Below are positions 24,753-37,455 of a stretch of 64,000 nucleotides of DNA, one piece after another (within the stretch, counting starts at the first letter, position 1; each line of letters opens with the position of its first letter). The stretch is taken from positions 26,187,075 to 26,251,074 of the forward strand of contig OX246746.1 of NCBI GenBank assembly GCA_945910005.1. The letters are read 5' to 3'. The notes beneath the pieces are model-generated. The model saw only the letters and a list, made by a program, of their open reading frames with translations. It was not told the origin of the DNA and searched no databases. A program made the position numbers and the translations under genes. The stretch comes from Isoperla grammatica (taxonomy: Eukaryota; Arthropoda; Insecta; Plecoptera; Perlodidae).

Positions 24753-27486
24753 AGGTAGTCGCGGTGGTCACCATAATTCTAAAGCGCCGGGGGTCTCTTT
24801 CTGTTCAGCTGTACTGGGCCGGCCACACTCCTCAATTGAGAATGAGGCTCTTGATTGCGTAGGCGGAACACTGGAACAGACTTGAAGTGGTTGGTATAGA
24901 GCCTGTCAGATAAGCGTACAGCTCTCACTTTCTCCCATGCATTGTGACTGCTGGCTCTCGATAGGCTACAGCGGAACAATATCAGACAACTAAAGTATAA
25001 GAATTGCTTCCTGAACCTGAATATGCACCACCTGTTTGTTGTATTCTGTGTGGGCTATTGTAGATTTTAGCGTGGAATTCATCATACGTTGATAGACATA
25101 TTTAGTTTTCGAACTAAGAGAAGTCATTATGAAAAGCAAAAAATCAAGATAGTCCGTAAAATTGAGCACCAATAGTAGCGTGAAAACAATGCATCGTTAG
25201 TGACCACGTGTTGGGGTTCGTTTTCACTTGTTGCCATTACATAATTATGTTTCCGGTAGCAAATTACGGGATTTAGTCATCATAAAATGTCACAAAAGTC
25301 GTACTAAAATTAGTTACTAATAAAGTAAACGTACCAAAAATATATTAATGGGGTTTGAACTGCCTTATTTGTGCAAAAAGAAGAATTATAAACACTAGGT
25401 ATTGACTGCATTGGACCTGCATCAGCATAGATGAATCGTAAATAATGTTCAACTTCAACTCTTGCTCGGTCACCAAGGTTCATTTGATATTGTTTTCGTT
25501 TACATGATATTGCTGCATTTGTTCAGCTATACCTAATTGCAGAGGATTTAAGTTTTCCTATTGTTCGGCTCATTATAATCTACTACGCCATTATGATTTG
25601 TGGTCGTACATGTTTATAGGGAAAACAAGGCCAAAGGCCAAAATCAGTCGTGATTCATGTTTGTTTTTCTTTGTTCCCACATAAACCCATTGTAGGCTGG
25701 ATAATCAACGTTATTTTATACATGTTAGCGCATTTAGCTGACTTTAGTTTTCACTATATTTCTTCAGCGCAATGAATTATTACCGCATTCAAAATCCACG
25801 CTGGTCAAAGCCAGACTTAAGGTCAACAAGGATTTATAATTTACCGTTTTTAAATCTGAATACATTTGTGATCATAATTTAGAGTAATGCGGCTTGGGAA
25901 GAGTGCTCTCACGATTGTTGCAAAGCGGAATTTAAAGACCACGTGAAGTAAGGTTAACGATTACTGCATTCTACTTGACGTAGGCTTCCTAGATTTACTG
26001 CTAATTTAGTGATGTATAGGCTAATTTCACGCGTACATGTGTCGCCATTCTTGTGGCTAGGATTCTCCATAAGTCAACTATTCACAAACGCTGAATTCCG
26101 CTGGTTTGGATCGTTACGTACGTCATATCTCATCTTGTAACCGACGCAACATGTGCGGATCGGAAACTACACACGTTTAAAAACAACTTACTTGAATCCG
26201 TAAGAAAATGCGGTTTATAATGTGCGATATTCATGAGGCTGTGTTATCAATATCATTTGCACATTGGCAACGCTCCAATGATTGCAGCCAGCAAGGATTG
26301 GACAGCAGGGGAGGGAGAGATCTATGTACTTCATGTTCTTGTTTACAATTGTATTTGTGTTAGCGAGCTAAAATAGAGCTCTAGGGTTTTTGCTCGTGTT
26401 CTAAAAATGCGAAGGAAAGTGAACATTCGGACGGCGGATGGACGCTAATTATTGCTTTAGGAACTTTTAGATTGATTGGATAAAAACACAAATTTGAAAT
26501 CTTGTTATTTTATCCAATCGCAGTAAATTAGTATATGTTGCATTATATTTTGGAGTATTTTTTCATTAGTTAAATGTCTACGTTAATACAATTCCAATAC
26601 ACACACTTGAAACAGCTTTTCAAGGTGCCTGAAAAAACACACGGCGAAATAAGGTTATAGCACAAGTTCTTGTTATTGCAGAAAATGAACTGTACTGTTC
26701 TTAAATCGAGAAAGAAGCAATGTTTTTAAATGATTTAGCACGAGACCAATCAAAAAGTAATTTATTAAACACCTGCCGGCTTTATATTTTCTTAGAATAT
26801 TCCAAATATATTCAAAACAATGTTCCAGTTGACCTTCAACCTGGCCTTGACCTTAAGTGACCTTCTCAGGCTTTATAAGTGGTAATAGCTCATTGTACTG
26901 AAGTTTAATGATTGTTATTTACGTAACTGAAATGTGAAATGTGAACATAGAACGATTTAAATGTAAATAATGGTGATGGGTGATTGTATCTATGAGATTT
27001 AGGAAAATAGTGAAATGCCATCGCTATAAGTTCCCTAGAAATACGCAACTTAGTCGTTACACGTTACATTCACATCATTAAATCCCCGTGGCCGAAAATG
27101 TATTTCCGAACATTGGTCATATCGTAGTCGGACGTTTTACTAACTGAACTCATTGCTAAGTTCGCGTATTTTATGTATTTGCTGCTGTCCGTGAAGAAAT
27201 TCAGCAACACGACAACTTTTCACGAGAATTTCTATTGAATGATCTTGGAAACAAATCTTCAAATTGAGCTACAAGCATACCGGTACTTGCTAGTAATACT
27301 AATTTAAATAAGTAAATTAGGCCTCTTTAACTTCATCAAATTTGTAGGCATGTGAATGTGATAGTATGTTCTAACTACGATTGGTTAAACTTTCTTGTTC
27401 ATTCTAATAGCTAGAACAACCATAATCACAAATGACTGACGGTATAGGTGTATGTTTGACTGATATATTTATTAGTTAATCAAGAG
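24753..27486. other. Non-coding stretch upstream of the plexin exon
   Basis: No recognisable exon or long repeat was seen here. It is AT-rich, with short chance open frames only. It lies within 3.3 kb of the plexin acceptor, so it is probably intron or 5' flank of that gene. Confidence 0.55.
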
Positions 27487-27870
27487 TCTGTGGTTTTGAC
27501 GTGCGGACGGTTTCGTCTGTTGCCGCGTCCATGCAGCGAGTCTGTACTCTGTATACGACGCAGACGGACGGCGCAGCGCGAGGTCGCAGATGCGAGGAAT
27601 GCTCACTCGTGATGTGGCTACCCCTAACGGGATAAAGTCGTGAGGGTGTTGGTTGCAGATGGCGCGATTCTCTGCTGCTAATATGATTCGTGGCTCGTGC
27701 ATTGTTATTAGTTCTCAGGAGCGAAGGCATTGCTTGGAGGCTTCGTCCACCGTGGGCGTCGTTAAAAAGTTCCCTTGTGGGGATTCCCTACTGGTGGGGT
27801 GGGGTCATGGTGTAATGATGTTTCAATGTCCTTTAAACATGGGGTGGGTTGGATACCTTGACTGCCTTTA
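27487..27870. other. GC/CpG-richer block ahead of the plexin exon
   Basis: From about 27487 base composition shifts toward G+C with frequent CpG (GACGCAGACGGACGGCGCAG near 27556). The region has short overlapping open frames on both strands, but none resembles a known protein. It could be part of a 5' leader, a promoter-proximal region or an old mobile element. A TATATTTA stretch lies near 27464, but no convincing initiator sits at the right distance. Confidence 0.35.
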
Positions 27871-27946
27871 GTGTGTTTCCTCTCGTTTCCAGGCCGTGAC
27901 TTGTCGGGGTGAACTGCACGCGCAATGTGGGGGCTGTAGTCCTAGG
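27871..27946 (+). pseudogene. Decayed duplicate of the plexin exon's acceptor and start region
   Basis: This block repeats the later segment at about 27983-28060 with an offset of exactly 114 bp. It contains a pyrimidine tract ending in TTCCAG (AG at 27891-27892). A 32-bp leader follows, matching the real one at 27 of 32 positions. Then comes an ATG (27925-27927) in the place of the real start. After that ATG one base is missing compared with the real exon, so the frame runs ATG TGG GGG CTG TAG and stops. Homology fades after the shared GGGGCTGTAG. It could still act as an alternative 3' splice site that adds a short upstream open frame. Confidence 0.75.
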
Positions 27947-27982
27947 GATTCCCTGAAGGTCACATTTGCACCTTGATTAACG

Positions 27983-28006
27983 TTGGTGTGCTTTCCTCTG
28001 TTCCAG
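27983..28006 (+). promoter_or_regulatory. 3' splice acceptor of the plexin exon
   Basis: A pyrimidine-rich run (GTGCTTTCCTCTGTTCCAG) ends with AG at 28005-28006, 32 bp before the plexin start codon. The exon would begin at 28007. A two-codon upstream frame (ATG ACG TGA, 28010-28018) then lies just inside the exon. An unspliced upstream exon border cannot be excluded from sequence alone. Confidence 0.6.
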
Positions 28007-28038
28007 GCTATGACGTGACGGGGTGAACTGCACGCGCT

Positions 28039-29157
28039 ATGCGAGGGGCTGTAGGTCTGGTGCTCGGCCTGAGCTACCTGCTCAGCTATGTCTCCGTTTC
28101 GGGTAACATTGTCAAGAACTACAGCGATGAGACGGGCACTGAGCGATTCAACCACCTCGTCGTTGACAAGAACACTGGCCGCGTATACATCGGCGCTGTC
28201 AACCGTCTCTACCAGCTGTCTCCCGACTTGGACTTGGTAATGCACGAGGTAACGGGGCCGCGCGAGGACTCGCCGGAATGTTCCGTACTCGATTGCCCTT
28301 CAACTGTCCTCCAAAAACCAACAGACAATGTGAACAAAGCTCTGGTCATCGACTACACAACGACGAGACTAATCTCGTGTGGCAGCTTATTCCAAGGGAT
28401 CTGCTCAGTGAGGAGCTTGCATAATATATCTGAAGTGAAACAAGTCGTGAAGGAGGCTGTTGTCGCTAATAACTCTACCGCCTCCACCGTAGCATTCATC
28501 GCTCCAGGGCCACCGCGTCCGCCGGAGACCCACGTCATGTATGTTGGCGTTACGTTCACGGGCAACTCTCCATACCGCTCCGAGGTGCCCGCCGTGTCTT
28601 CCCGCAGCCTCGATAGCGAGAAGATGTTCATGATCGCGGAGACTGCAGTTACTACTGGCACGCGGATGTTTGTCAACTCCCTCGCAAGGGAACGCTATCC
28701 TATTCACTATGTATACGGTTTTAGTTCGGAAGGCTTCAGCTACTTCCTTACTACGCAGATGAAGAACACGGTATCCTCCCCCTTCATCTCCAAGCTTGTC
28801 CGTGTGTGCCATGATGACGAGAACTATTACTCGTACACCGAGATACCGATAGACTGCATCAGTGAGAGTGGCAAGAAGTACAATTTAGTGCAGGCAGCGT
28901 ATGTGGGTAAACCTGGATCTGATCTGGCTTCCGACCTGGGCATCACCGCCCAAGATGACGTTCTCTTTGCTGTATTCTCGCAGAGTGACCAGACTGAGGG
29001 AGAGGGTTCCAGCAAGCCCAGCGATAATAGCGCTCTCTGTGTCTACTCCCTCAAGGCGATTCGACGCAAGTTCATGCAAAACATCAAACAGTGCTTTGGA
29101 GGCAATGGCAGCCGGGGCTTGGACTTCATTTCTCCGAGTCACACGTGCGTTCTCACG
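28039..29157 (+). CDS. PlexA: Plexin A, first coding exon (signal peptide and N-terminal sema domain)
   Basis: Plexin A is a single-pass plasma-membrane receptor for semaphorins that steers axon growth and cell migration through an intracellular GAP domain; that part is encoded elsewhere. This exon gives residues 1-373. Residues 1-22 form a hydrophobic signal peptide. The sema beta-propeller starts at about residue 35 (FNHLVVDKNTGRVYIGAVNR). Typical plexin stretches follow: ECSVLDCP (80-87), DNVNKALVIDY (96-106), SCGSLFQGIC (113-122), VTTGTRMFVNS (204-214), YVYGFSSEGFSYFL (224-237), KLVRVCHDD (252-260), YNLVQAAYVGKPGSDL (281-296) and IRRKFMQNIKQCF (341-353). Cysteines at 81, 86, 114, 122, 257, 273, 334, 352 and 370 suit sema disulfides. 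N-glycosylation sequons are at 27, 129, 144, 145 and 356. The ATG has G at -3 and directly precedes the signal peptide. The frame continues only four codons past the donor. Blades at the end of sema, the PSI/IPT repeats, the transmembrane segment and the GAP domain are missing because later exons lie outside the window. Arthropod origin is inferred from remembered PlexA wording. Confidence 0.96.
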
Positions 29158-29163
29158 GTAAGC
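29155..29163 (+). promoter_or_regulatory. 5' splice donor of the plexin exon
   Basis: ACG|GTAAGC: the exon ends after codon 373 (Thr) and GT is at 29158-29159, so the intron is phase 0. The sequence fits the consensus GTRAGN. Protein similarity also stops here (ISPSHTCVLT), and the read-through adds only VSTF before a stop. Confidence 0.85.
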
Positions 29164-29886
29164 ACATTCTGATGGTCCTAAGGCCACTACGACTCCGCAT
29201 GCGTCCATCCCAAACTCCTATAAAGGTGACGCTAGATCTAACTATCGAAACACAATCATGCCAGCAGTTTATCAAACCACTATATAGTTTCCCCGTGAAG
29301 TTCTATACAACAAATACTTGAGTGCTCTCCCTCCCCTACACAATTAACACCCAACGACCATAATGGCTGTCTGCAGAAAGAATATACATTTAATTAACTG
29401 GGCTTGCTTTTAAAAGTTTGATCTTTTTGTAAGGGTTCTTCAGTAGTAAAACTAGATCAGAAATTAGAAAAAACTGTATAACTGAAGTTTCAAGTATCTA
29501 GTTCGCTGTATTCGCTTTCAAACAAACTATGAATACAAAATAGTAGACCCGTGGATCGTCACAAGTACTGAATTACTATTATTGCTCTCAAGTTATAACT
29601 ACGAACAAGACTCTTACAGTTTTCTTGTATGCGCATTCTACAACGTCAACATAAGAACTAATCGATAGAAGTGATCTAGACTTGGAAGGGATTCCCCCTT
29701 GCGAGGGTTAAGGGTGAATGGGAGTTTGTTATTAGTGACAGTCAGCCTGTTGTAAATTGCGCACTCTTTACGAGCGTTGGGGCATTAGTAGATAAAAGGC
29801 TTTGCGTTTTTTTAGCTCAGTGATCATCACAATTCACAATTAGATGCGTGTTCACTATCTCCGACCAATGAATAACCAATGTCCGC

Positions 29887-29935
29887 AAGTTGGCACAGCT
29901 CCCCGTAGCGGGTTTGGACACGGTTCAAGTCCATA
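29887..29935 (+). mobile_element. tRNA-like SINE fragment
   Basis: AGTTGGCACAGCTCC resembles an A box, and ACGGTTCAAGTCC, 32 bp further on, resembles a B box. There is no paired acceptor stem, so a functional tRNA gene is unlikely. Confidence 0.35.
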
Positions 29936-32900
29936 AAGAGCGCTTCCCGAAACGTCAAAACATTATACAGTATACACATTCGGTATTGTTGATGTTTGAC
30001 GAGATGGAACTCGTGTTCTCACGCTTCTGTCTTCGAGTTTGCGAATTGTGTGTTAAATAACGCTTGCGTTAGACGAAGGGCGTTCCGCGCACACATCAAG
30101 AACCTGCTATCAGGCTAGCTAGCCCTACAACTATGTGTTTAATTTATCAGGGATTGATCAGGAATTTTAATTTCGAATAACTTAATTTCCTGGCTTTGGG
30201 CGTTCCGCTGCGATGGGTCGTCCACAGAACCGATTTTTATGTGCGCACCATTGTGTGAAAGACAAACTGCTAAACCAACTTCACCCACGGGCACTAGGCC
30301 TACTCGTCAATCAATCAGACAGCGAGTCGAGTTCGGAGCATCTCACCAGTAAGAAACAAGAACAATTCGATCCCAGTGTGATATAGTGCACTGCATACAT
30401 TAAATTGCTGTGAAATTATTACTAGATTGTTAAGACTCAGAATGGGCATCATTGCAACAGTGCAAAACAGTATCGCAAAGGTAAATTATAATTTCCACGG
30501 TAAAGTGTGCGCGGGGCTTGACAGTGAATCGGTTCTACCAGTTACCGGTGACAAACTCCATGTCTAACCCTTGTGAAACAAATTACCATTACCTAACCGC
30601 TTATGCGGGCAAATATATAACATTGCATTGTTCAATGTGTGCCGAATACCCATTGCACAGAGGTGTTGTCAGTAGACTGCAGTGGCGGTTTCTGAGCTGA
30701 CGATGAAATAAAAAGAATTTCTCTATCGATTACTTTTGGGTCAAATAATTATTTCCTTGGACTACTAAAGCCAGAGCGCCCCAATATTGATGATGGCTTC
30801 TAATTGGTACGGCAGAGCTCGTGGTGTGGGGTAGGATAGGAGGCATTTGGGCGTCTAGCGTTCTATGTCGTTCGTCCTCAGTAAATCACCTCAGGACACC
30901 ATTCCCGCGGTGACTTCGGGTATACTCGTTAAAACTCGGCTCTCTAGCTTTGGCTTTGACTTTGACAGAGGGGTAGAATACTAAACAACGGTCCAGTTGA
31001 TTAATAACCATGCATTCACGGGTGCTTTATGGTTGGGGGATGTAACAAAACTGAATCATTTGCAATGTTATTGATTGATCATATACATAGTACGAAACAG
31101 TTTAAAACGAATAATTGCATATTGTGATGATGAAGCAACCAACACACTTTGTTCGGTATTGTGATCGTTATATGCAGTTATATACGTTGTTTTAATTTAG
31201 AGTCGTTTCAAGTGTTGTGTCATAATCCCATTCCAACACTCATTGCATGACCTGAAGTAATTGCTGAAGATGATCATCGAGGTTCATCTACATGCAGAAT
31301 GAAAACATACTCTTCCGTGCACATGTTAATACAGTCAAGTGATATATTAGATACGATGTAAACATGCAACTCGCAGAGATTTGTATTTGTACTTGAAAGA
31401 GCAAGTAGGTAGCTGTACGCATTTCAACTTCAAGCCAATTGAGTGAAGGATTGACTTCAATATGTATCTTGCTTTCTGATTGAACGGGACAAACAGCGTA
31501 AAAAGTTGCAAAACTCATTCAGTCCATTTAATGTGCCCTTGCTAAAGGTAGGGGGGCGGGGGGTATTGATAACGACAATGATCAACTCTATAAAAATTAA
31601 AAATATGTCGTTTTGGGAGGGCCCAAAATCTTACACCGGCGGATCCATTTTGCGACTGTTGTAGAAGTAAGCTGTAGCTGTCTATTAGGACAGATCTTGA
31701 CAGAATGCCAGAATATTTTGTTAATGGTCCTATTGATAATTTAAAACGTTCGGTAGCTATGGTGTGGAGCTTTGTAGTGCTGGATGCCTTACGATTAAAG
31801 TTGATAGTTTCGTTTAAAACAATAGTTGAATTAATGTTGGGTGCTAATTAGCACTGGCTTCATATTTATGAAAACATAAATATAGCCTAATAGAATGTTT
31901 GTGGTCCTGGGAAATCTGTGATGAGACATCACATCAGGGCCGCGGGCTGGAGACCGCACTACTATTCTACACGCACGTTTTTTGTTACCCTTTATTAGAA
32001 ACTAATGTTTGACTATTAAGCTCGGGTCATATCTGATTAATGGATGTGTGAGTGAGGTGAGCTATAAGTTACTCGCATGTCTATCATGGGACTGACTGTT
32101 CACAGGTGTGAGGCTATTTCGATCTGCTCTGTTCATGAATAGGCATGGGAGATTCCCGTTGGCGAAACCCACAAATAATACACACACGTCTCATTAGGAA
32201 GCTATCATCACTTATTATCGGATTTGTTTCACTTTTAGAAATTAAGTTTTATGTAAACGTTAATTAGGCCGAACTCTGTTTGAAGGTTTGTTGGGAAAGT
32301 TATGAACGAATTAAAAAATGGCTTCCCAGTAAGAAATAAGTGAGAAGATTCATATGGAGCCCCCGCCACGTTATGGACGTAATATCGCACCTGTGGAGTC
32401 GCGTAAATCAAAACCGAATCATCTTTAAACTTGAACTAGCTAAAAAACAAGAAAAACGATTCATGTGAACCATTTGGAGTTCTGAGAATATTTTCAGTGA
32501 ATAAAGTACCTTTCTTATCCCAATCGAACACATGGAAAATTGTTGATGGTCGACTAACTCAGATTAATATTACATGTACCATATTTAGAGTTCCTATATA
32601 TGGTAATTTAAACCAAAAACTAATGTTTAGACATGTCTTTTTAAGATCTGTAAATTTCCAGAATAAATAAGAGCTATTTTCGGTACGTTTTGCAATTGAC
32701 ATTCAAAGTGACTTCGAATTACTGGACTCTCGGATTATTAAAATAAAATATACGGGCAGAAAATGATATTTAATGCGTAGCTATAGGTTTCTTACCCTAT
32801 TACGTTGCCAACATGTATGAAAACAACTGTTTCAGCTTTATTGGCGAAGACTGAAGACAAAAGAGATTTTTTCATTTTACAAACAAAAATGTTTAGAGCT

Positions 32901-33550
32901 CTTTGTTACCAATACGTTTTTTTGGTGAAAACAACATATACGGAACTCGAACCATGTTTGATGCCAATAACTAACAGTCTGGTAAAAAACGTAAGCTCAA
33001 AGTGCCAGCGTACTTGACCACGGTCGAGTCTGCGTTGTAGTAGGCCTAAGCAGCGGTCCATTCGTTCAACATCACCCACTCGTCGTCTCGATTAGCACCG
33101 TTGCAGTGGCATAGCGGGGTGTCATGGTGTTCGACCTCACCCCCAAAATTAAAAAAGGAAAATAGTCAATATAATTTATTCATTATATTAATACTTGTAC
33201 TCTTTTTATAAACATTTTTAAACTTGCATTTATTTACTCCAAATTAAATATTAGCGGCTGCACCTTATATTATTATTGTGAGCAACATTTTCCAGCTCCC
33301 CTTCCTGGTAGAATTGATCCCCCTTTCCCTGAACCAAAATCCTGGCTACGCTTCTGCAACGTTGCAAAAATATGAGCCTTCATGCAAAATGTCATCGTCG
33401 TCAGCTCATACAGTGCCTTCTTTGTAAAAGGTTTAGTAATAGTATTCAATGTATTATTTAACCAAATCTATATAATGGTATGTTTGAAAAATCCCTAAAT
33501 AAATAAATACAAAAAATGGTGACAAAAAATCTTCCGTCATGGGTAGAGTA

Positions 33551-33612
33551 CAGAGGAAGAGAGAGAGAGTAGAGTAGAGTGGGGGAGAGAGTGGGGTAGA
33601 CTGGGGTAGACT
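33551..33612. repeat. Purine-rich GA/GTAGA simple repeat
   Basis: A strand-asymmetric A/G-rich stretch built from GAGAGAGA, GTAGAGTAGAGTGGGG and GGGGTAGACT units, the last repeated twice. Confidence 0.85.
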
Positions 33613-34037
33613 TAACAGTATTTAAAGGGTATGATTGTTAATTTTATTTGTGGTCCCGAACAATACCAAAAACTTGTGTGTTAAAATTTCACCGTCAGGT
33701 GAATTAATTAATACAGTTTTCCAACTTCTCAGTTACTTCTTTAATGAAGAAACTGTAACTCTTTACGTTACTTAGCAAATCTTTGCTACAGTGTTGTTGT
33801 GCCTGCAATATTTTGTTGTATCGTTGAGCCGAATCGATGCGTCGGGACCTGGGAGGTGGGAAGGTGGGCTTATCCTCCCTACCACCGTATTATTGTCTTA
33901 AACTTTGCGAACCTCTGTTTGACATTATTGTCAGGCGTGTAGGGACGTTTTAAAAGTTTCTTTTGGAAGGCAACATCTACCAACAGATTAAACTCTCCTT
34001 TTCCGGTTCTTCTCGTCCCCTTCCGTTTCACCCCTCT

Positions 34038-34053
34038 CCCCCCCCCCCCCCCC
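34038..34053. repeat. Poly-C run, 16 C
   Basis: Uninterrupted run of 16 C preceded by CCCCTCT. Confidence 0.95.
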
Positions 34054-36107
34054 GCCACAGCCTAAGAAAGGGGTCCGGAAGTTGCCCGCAGAATATATTT
34101 AGGTTGTTTGTTCTCTTGTCTTACACATTACGCTATTGTAGACGGTGAGTGGGTGATAGGAGAGGATGAGGCAATTGAAAGAGCTGAATGCTTTTTGCGG
34201 GGCTCGAACACGTGTCCCTTTGTTTCTTATGGCGCAGGGTTTATGTTTCCTATTCGCCCTGTGTACCTTGGCAAATGTTTAGGGTGCTAGAGTGTATTAT
34301 AAGATTTACAGGTTTTAGAAACAAAAACATATGTATTATAATAACGAAATTATAATCGTTGATGAAAGAAGTTTAGTGACGGGTCTATTTATAGCAAGTA
34401 GGTTAGCGTTCATTAATTGTGTTTGGGGCTGTGTTCTTTTCCGTCCACCCCTTTTATTTACCCATAGATTGGAATCAAAACAATAATAATCATTCTCTCA
34501 ATCTCATTTTCTGACAACTAACTTGTAAACCCTCTTGTTTATTGCATAGCGTCTCGATAAGATTAAGGTGGGTATTCTCTTTTAAATGTTTTATCATTAG
34601 GGTTCAGGACTATTTGGTAAAGTGAATCATTGCGGTATTTTACTATCTTTGTCGTAGTTTCGCCATTGTAAAACTAGTATTAATATCAGACAGAACGTCT
34701 GGCCATACGGTTACAGTACAGGTGTCACTGACCTACGTACTTAATACGCATCGATATATTTTATGTTTGGCGCAGGCGCTCAATGAAACTACCCAGTTAC
34801 CTGTCGCCATGCATGCAGTGCACAATCAATGCGAAACACTGCCCACTGGAGAAATTATTAGTGTCAACGTGCCGATAAGAATCGTGGCCTTTCATTTGTC
34901 TTCTTTTCGATTCGGCAACAATGTCGAAAATCGGTTTACAAATGTTTGAGCCAGAGCGATAATTGCGTTAACTTTCATGCCCGTCTAATAAACTTGTACC
35001 GTTGTTGCATTGTTCTACTATCTGCATGGATCGTGATGTTGTACTGGTATATCCGATGGATTTAACTTTAACGTGTTTGCTGTGTAAGTGAAAGTTCAAG
35101 ATGAATCTTAAATCCAGTCCCTCTACGAAGCTGGGTGTGGCAAGGTCGTCTCCTTTTGGCAGAGATGTGGGTAGTAGTAAGTCCCAGCTTGCACGTGGCT
35201 GTGTGTATATATGTATGTGTGTTATGTGTGCGTGTGGGAAGAGATGCAGCGTTGCGGGTGAGATATGAACGGAAACGAGGGATTGTCTTCTTCTTGGCAC
35301 CGGATTTTCACAATGTAGGAAACCGAAGGACCAGTACTACCTCGACCGGCGGCTCAACCTTCGCTCGGAGAAAGGTATGCAGCTCTGTTGCGGGTTGCGG
35401 CGCAAGACGTGGCAACGCTGTGTATGGCCTGCTGGATTGGATAGTAGATTTTTACAATTGCAAGACGATGACTTGCTTTCATTCTTTGTAATCACGGCAG
35501 TCACGGAGACGAAACGTGCATGGTGACCCCAGGTAAAGGATGGACAAATCTCCAGCTCGGTACTCGAGTACGTGTTTCACTGTATAGTGTGGAATGTGCT
35601 CTTCGTAGCGCGTTTTATTTACCATCCAGTGCGACCATCAACGAATTGACGTGGAACTGCGTCAAAACTTGAATGGGGGATCCTCTGAAATAACTCTTTT
35701 GTTGCCGTTTCTGTAATGAAGTGGAGGCAACAAAATGCATCCAGCTATATAACAAAGCACATTGTTACGACTAACAACACGCTTTAGAACAAAGGTAGTC
35801 TTTTGTTGCCGCAACAATGTGCTTGTTGGTTACATTTAAAGAATCGTCGTCACAGTAATCCACAAATTGTCAAACTCAATTTTGCGTCTACATCCGCAAC
35901 TGAGTCTATAGATGCTGCTCTGGAAACTATTAGTTGTTCTCATAAAATATAAGTATGTTACCTTACTATCTATAACTTTTCTTTGTCATAAACCTGTTTG
36001 TCGATTAAAAACATCTCGTTCATCTACCTTGAAAGGTATGTCTAGACTTCACAGTGGACACACCGCAAGTCATGTTCATCTTTGCGTAGGTGTTAGGTTC
36101 GGGCCGC

Positions 36108-36130
36108 GGGGGGGGGGGGGGGGGGGGGGG
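36108..36130. repeat. Poly-G run, 23 G
   Basis: The longest homopolymer noticed in the window, 23 G after GGGCCGC. True length may be uncertain because such runs are hard to sequence. Confidence 0.9.
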
Positions 36131-36299
36131 CTCATTTGAAAGTTATTATTAGGCCTACACGAGTTTATACTATTGAAAAATGAAGCGCTATTTCGTGAGG
36201 TTTGTAAAATTCAAATTTGTATATTTATAACACTGTTGACTGACATGTGACGAAACCCAATTGAATTTAAAGTGCCTCTCTTCAATGGAATGACAACAA

Positions 36300-36597
36300 C
36301 AACCAATTGGGATTGGGGGTACCCGTAAAGTCGACCTGCAGAAAGTCGACAGTAGATAACCCCTAACACGTGTATTGATAGCGCGTTATCTTATCACCTG
36401 TGCCGCCAAAGGTATAACCCAACAGTGGATGACCCCCTAACCCGTGTACTGATAGCGCGTTATCTTATCGCCTTTACCGCCAAAGGTATCGCGCCTACTG
36501 TTCGAGTTTCTGCACCAGAGATAGATAGCGGCTTCCTTTTACTTCTGTGGGGCTGACTTTCTGTAGGTCGACATTCTGCGTTCCCAAACCAATTGTG
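36300..36597. mobile_element. ~300-bp TIR element with internal tandem repeat
   Basis: The ends are inverted copies over about 45 bp. The best 18 bp are GTCGACCTGCAGAAAGTC (36328-36345) against its reverse complement at 36555-36572 with one difference. Looser pairing reaches CAATTGG at both outer ends (36302 and about 36590-36595). Between the arms a ~57-bp block is present twice with a 74-bp period (starting 36361 and 36435), each containing TAGCGCGTTATCTTATC and GCCAAAGGTAT. No transposase frame is present. A target duplication was not resolved. Confidence 0.75.
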
Positions 36598-37335
36598 TGA
36601 CAGATTTCGGACACTGTTCGTTTATACCATCCTGAAGTGAAAAATGTGTGTAGGTCTGTTTTTGAGTTGTAGCGCACTGAAATACATTGAAATACATATA
36701 TGTTTGCTCTCGTTTCAAGTAACTATATTATAACAGTTAGAATAACTCCCGCTGAGTTAAATGCATGTGACTCCATAGTCTGCTCTCAGTCCCAACTAAC
36801 GTATCCCCTCACTGAAGGCTCAAGCTTAATTTGAATCAACTCGACGCAAATGTAAACTGCTGTATTAGTTATCTATCTGCTAGGCTGCGAACTGTGACTA
36901 CTAAACCTTCATAAGTCGCTCATCCCTTATCTTGCACTTGCACTCACATTAATTACAGTGTAAGCAAATCACAACTAACAGTGGTGCTGGTGGCAAAACC
37001 GCAAGTGCCGCTAGAGGTGATATCGACTGGAAGCGATTTGATTGTGCACGTTCCGATGAAACTAGGGGACCCCACAAGGCACGGGGGGGCGGAGTCGTGA
37101 TGGGTGCTGTTTTCTCGTGCGAAACTAAATATGGCGGAGGTGGACATTGCCTCGGTTACCGAATATGCTATTGCTACTTGAAAGTTGCCTTCAAGGCTAT
37201 TCCAGCATTTTGTTTTATTTTTAAAGATATCCATAAAATGAGACTTGTGAAGAGTGAACCTTAAATTGGTTCTCATGCAATGTTGGAAAATCAAAAACCT
37301 AAACACACCGCCACAAATTTTAAAATAAACAGAAT

Positions 37336-37455
37336 ATCACTCGTCGCAAGTATGAAACGTTAGCCTACCTTAACATTATCATACATTATCACATTATCAC
37401 TCGTCGCAAGTATGAAACGTTAGCCTACCTTAACATTATCATACATTATCATATC
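37336..37455. repeat. Near-perfect 60-bp tandem duplication
   Basis: ATCACTCGTCGCAAGTATGA and the following 40 bp occur twice with a period of exactly 60 bp. I saw no mismatch over the shared core. The right edge breaks into shorter CATTATCATA repeats. This is a recent duplication. Confidence 0.95.

Noticed and set aside
27868..28245. Minus-strand frames of 100 or more codons over the plexin exon (also 28405-28812 and 28885-29208)
   Set aside because: They are antisense shadows of a strongly supported coding exon.
29158..29172. Plexin frame extension to the stop at 29172
   Set aside because: The four extra codons lie in a consensus splice donor; the protein similarity stops at codon 373.
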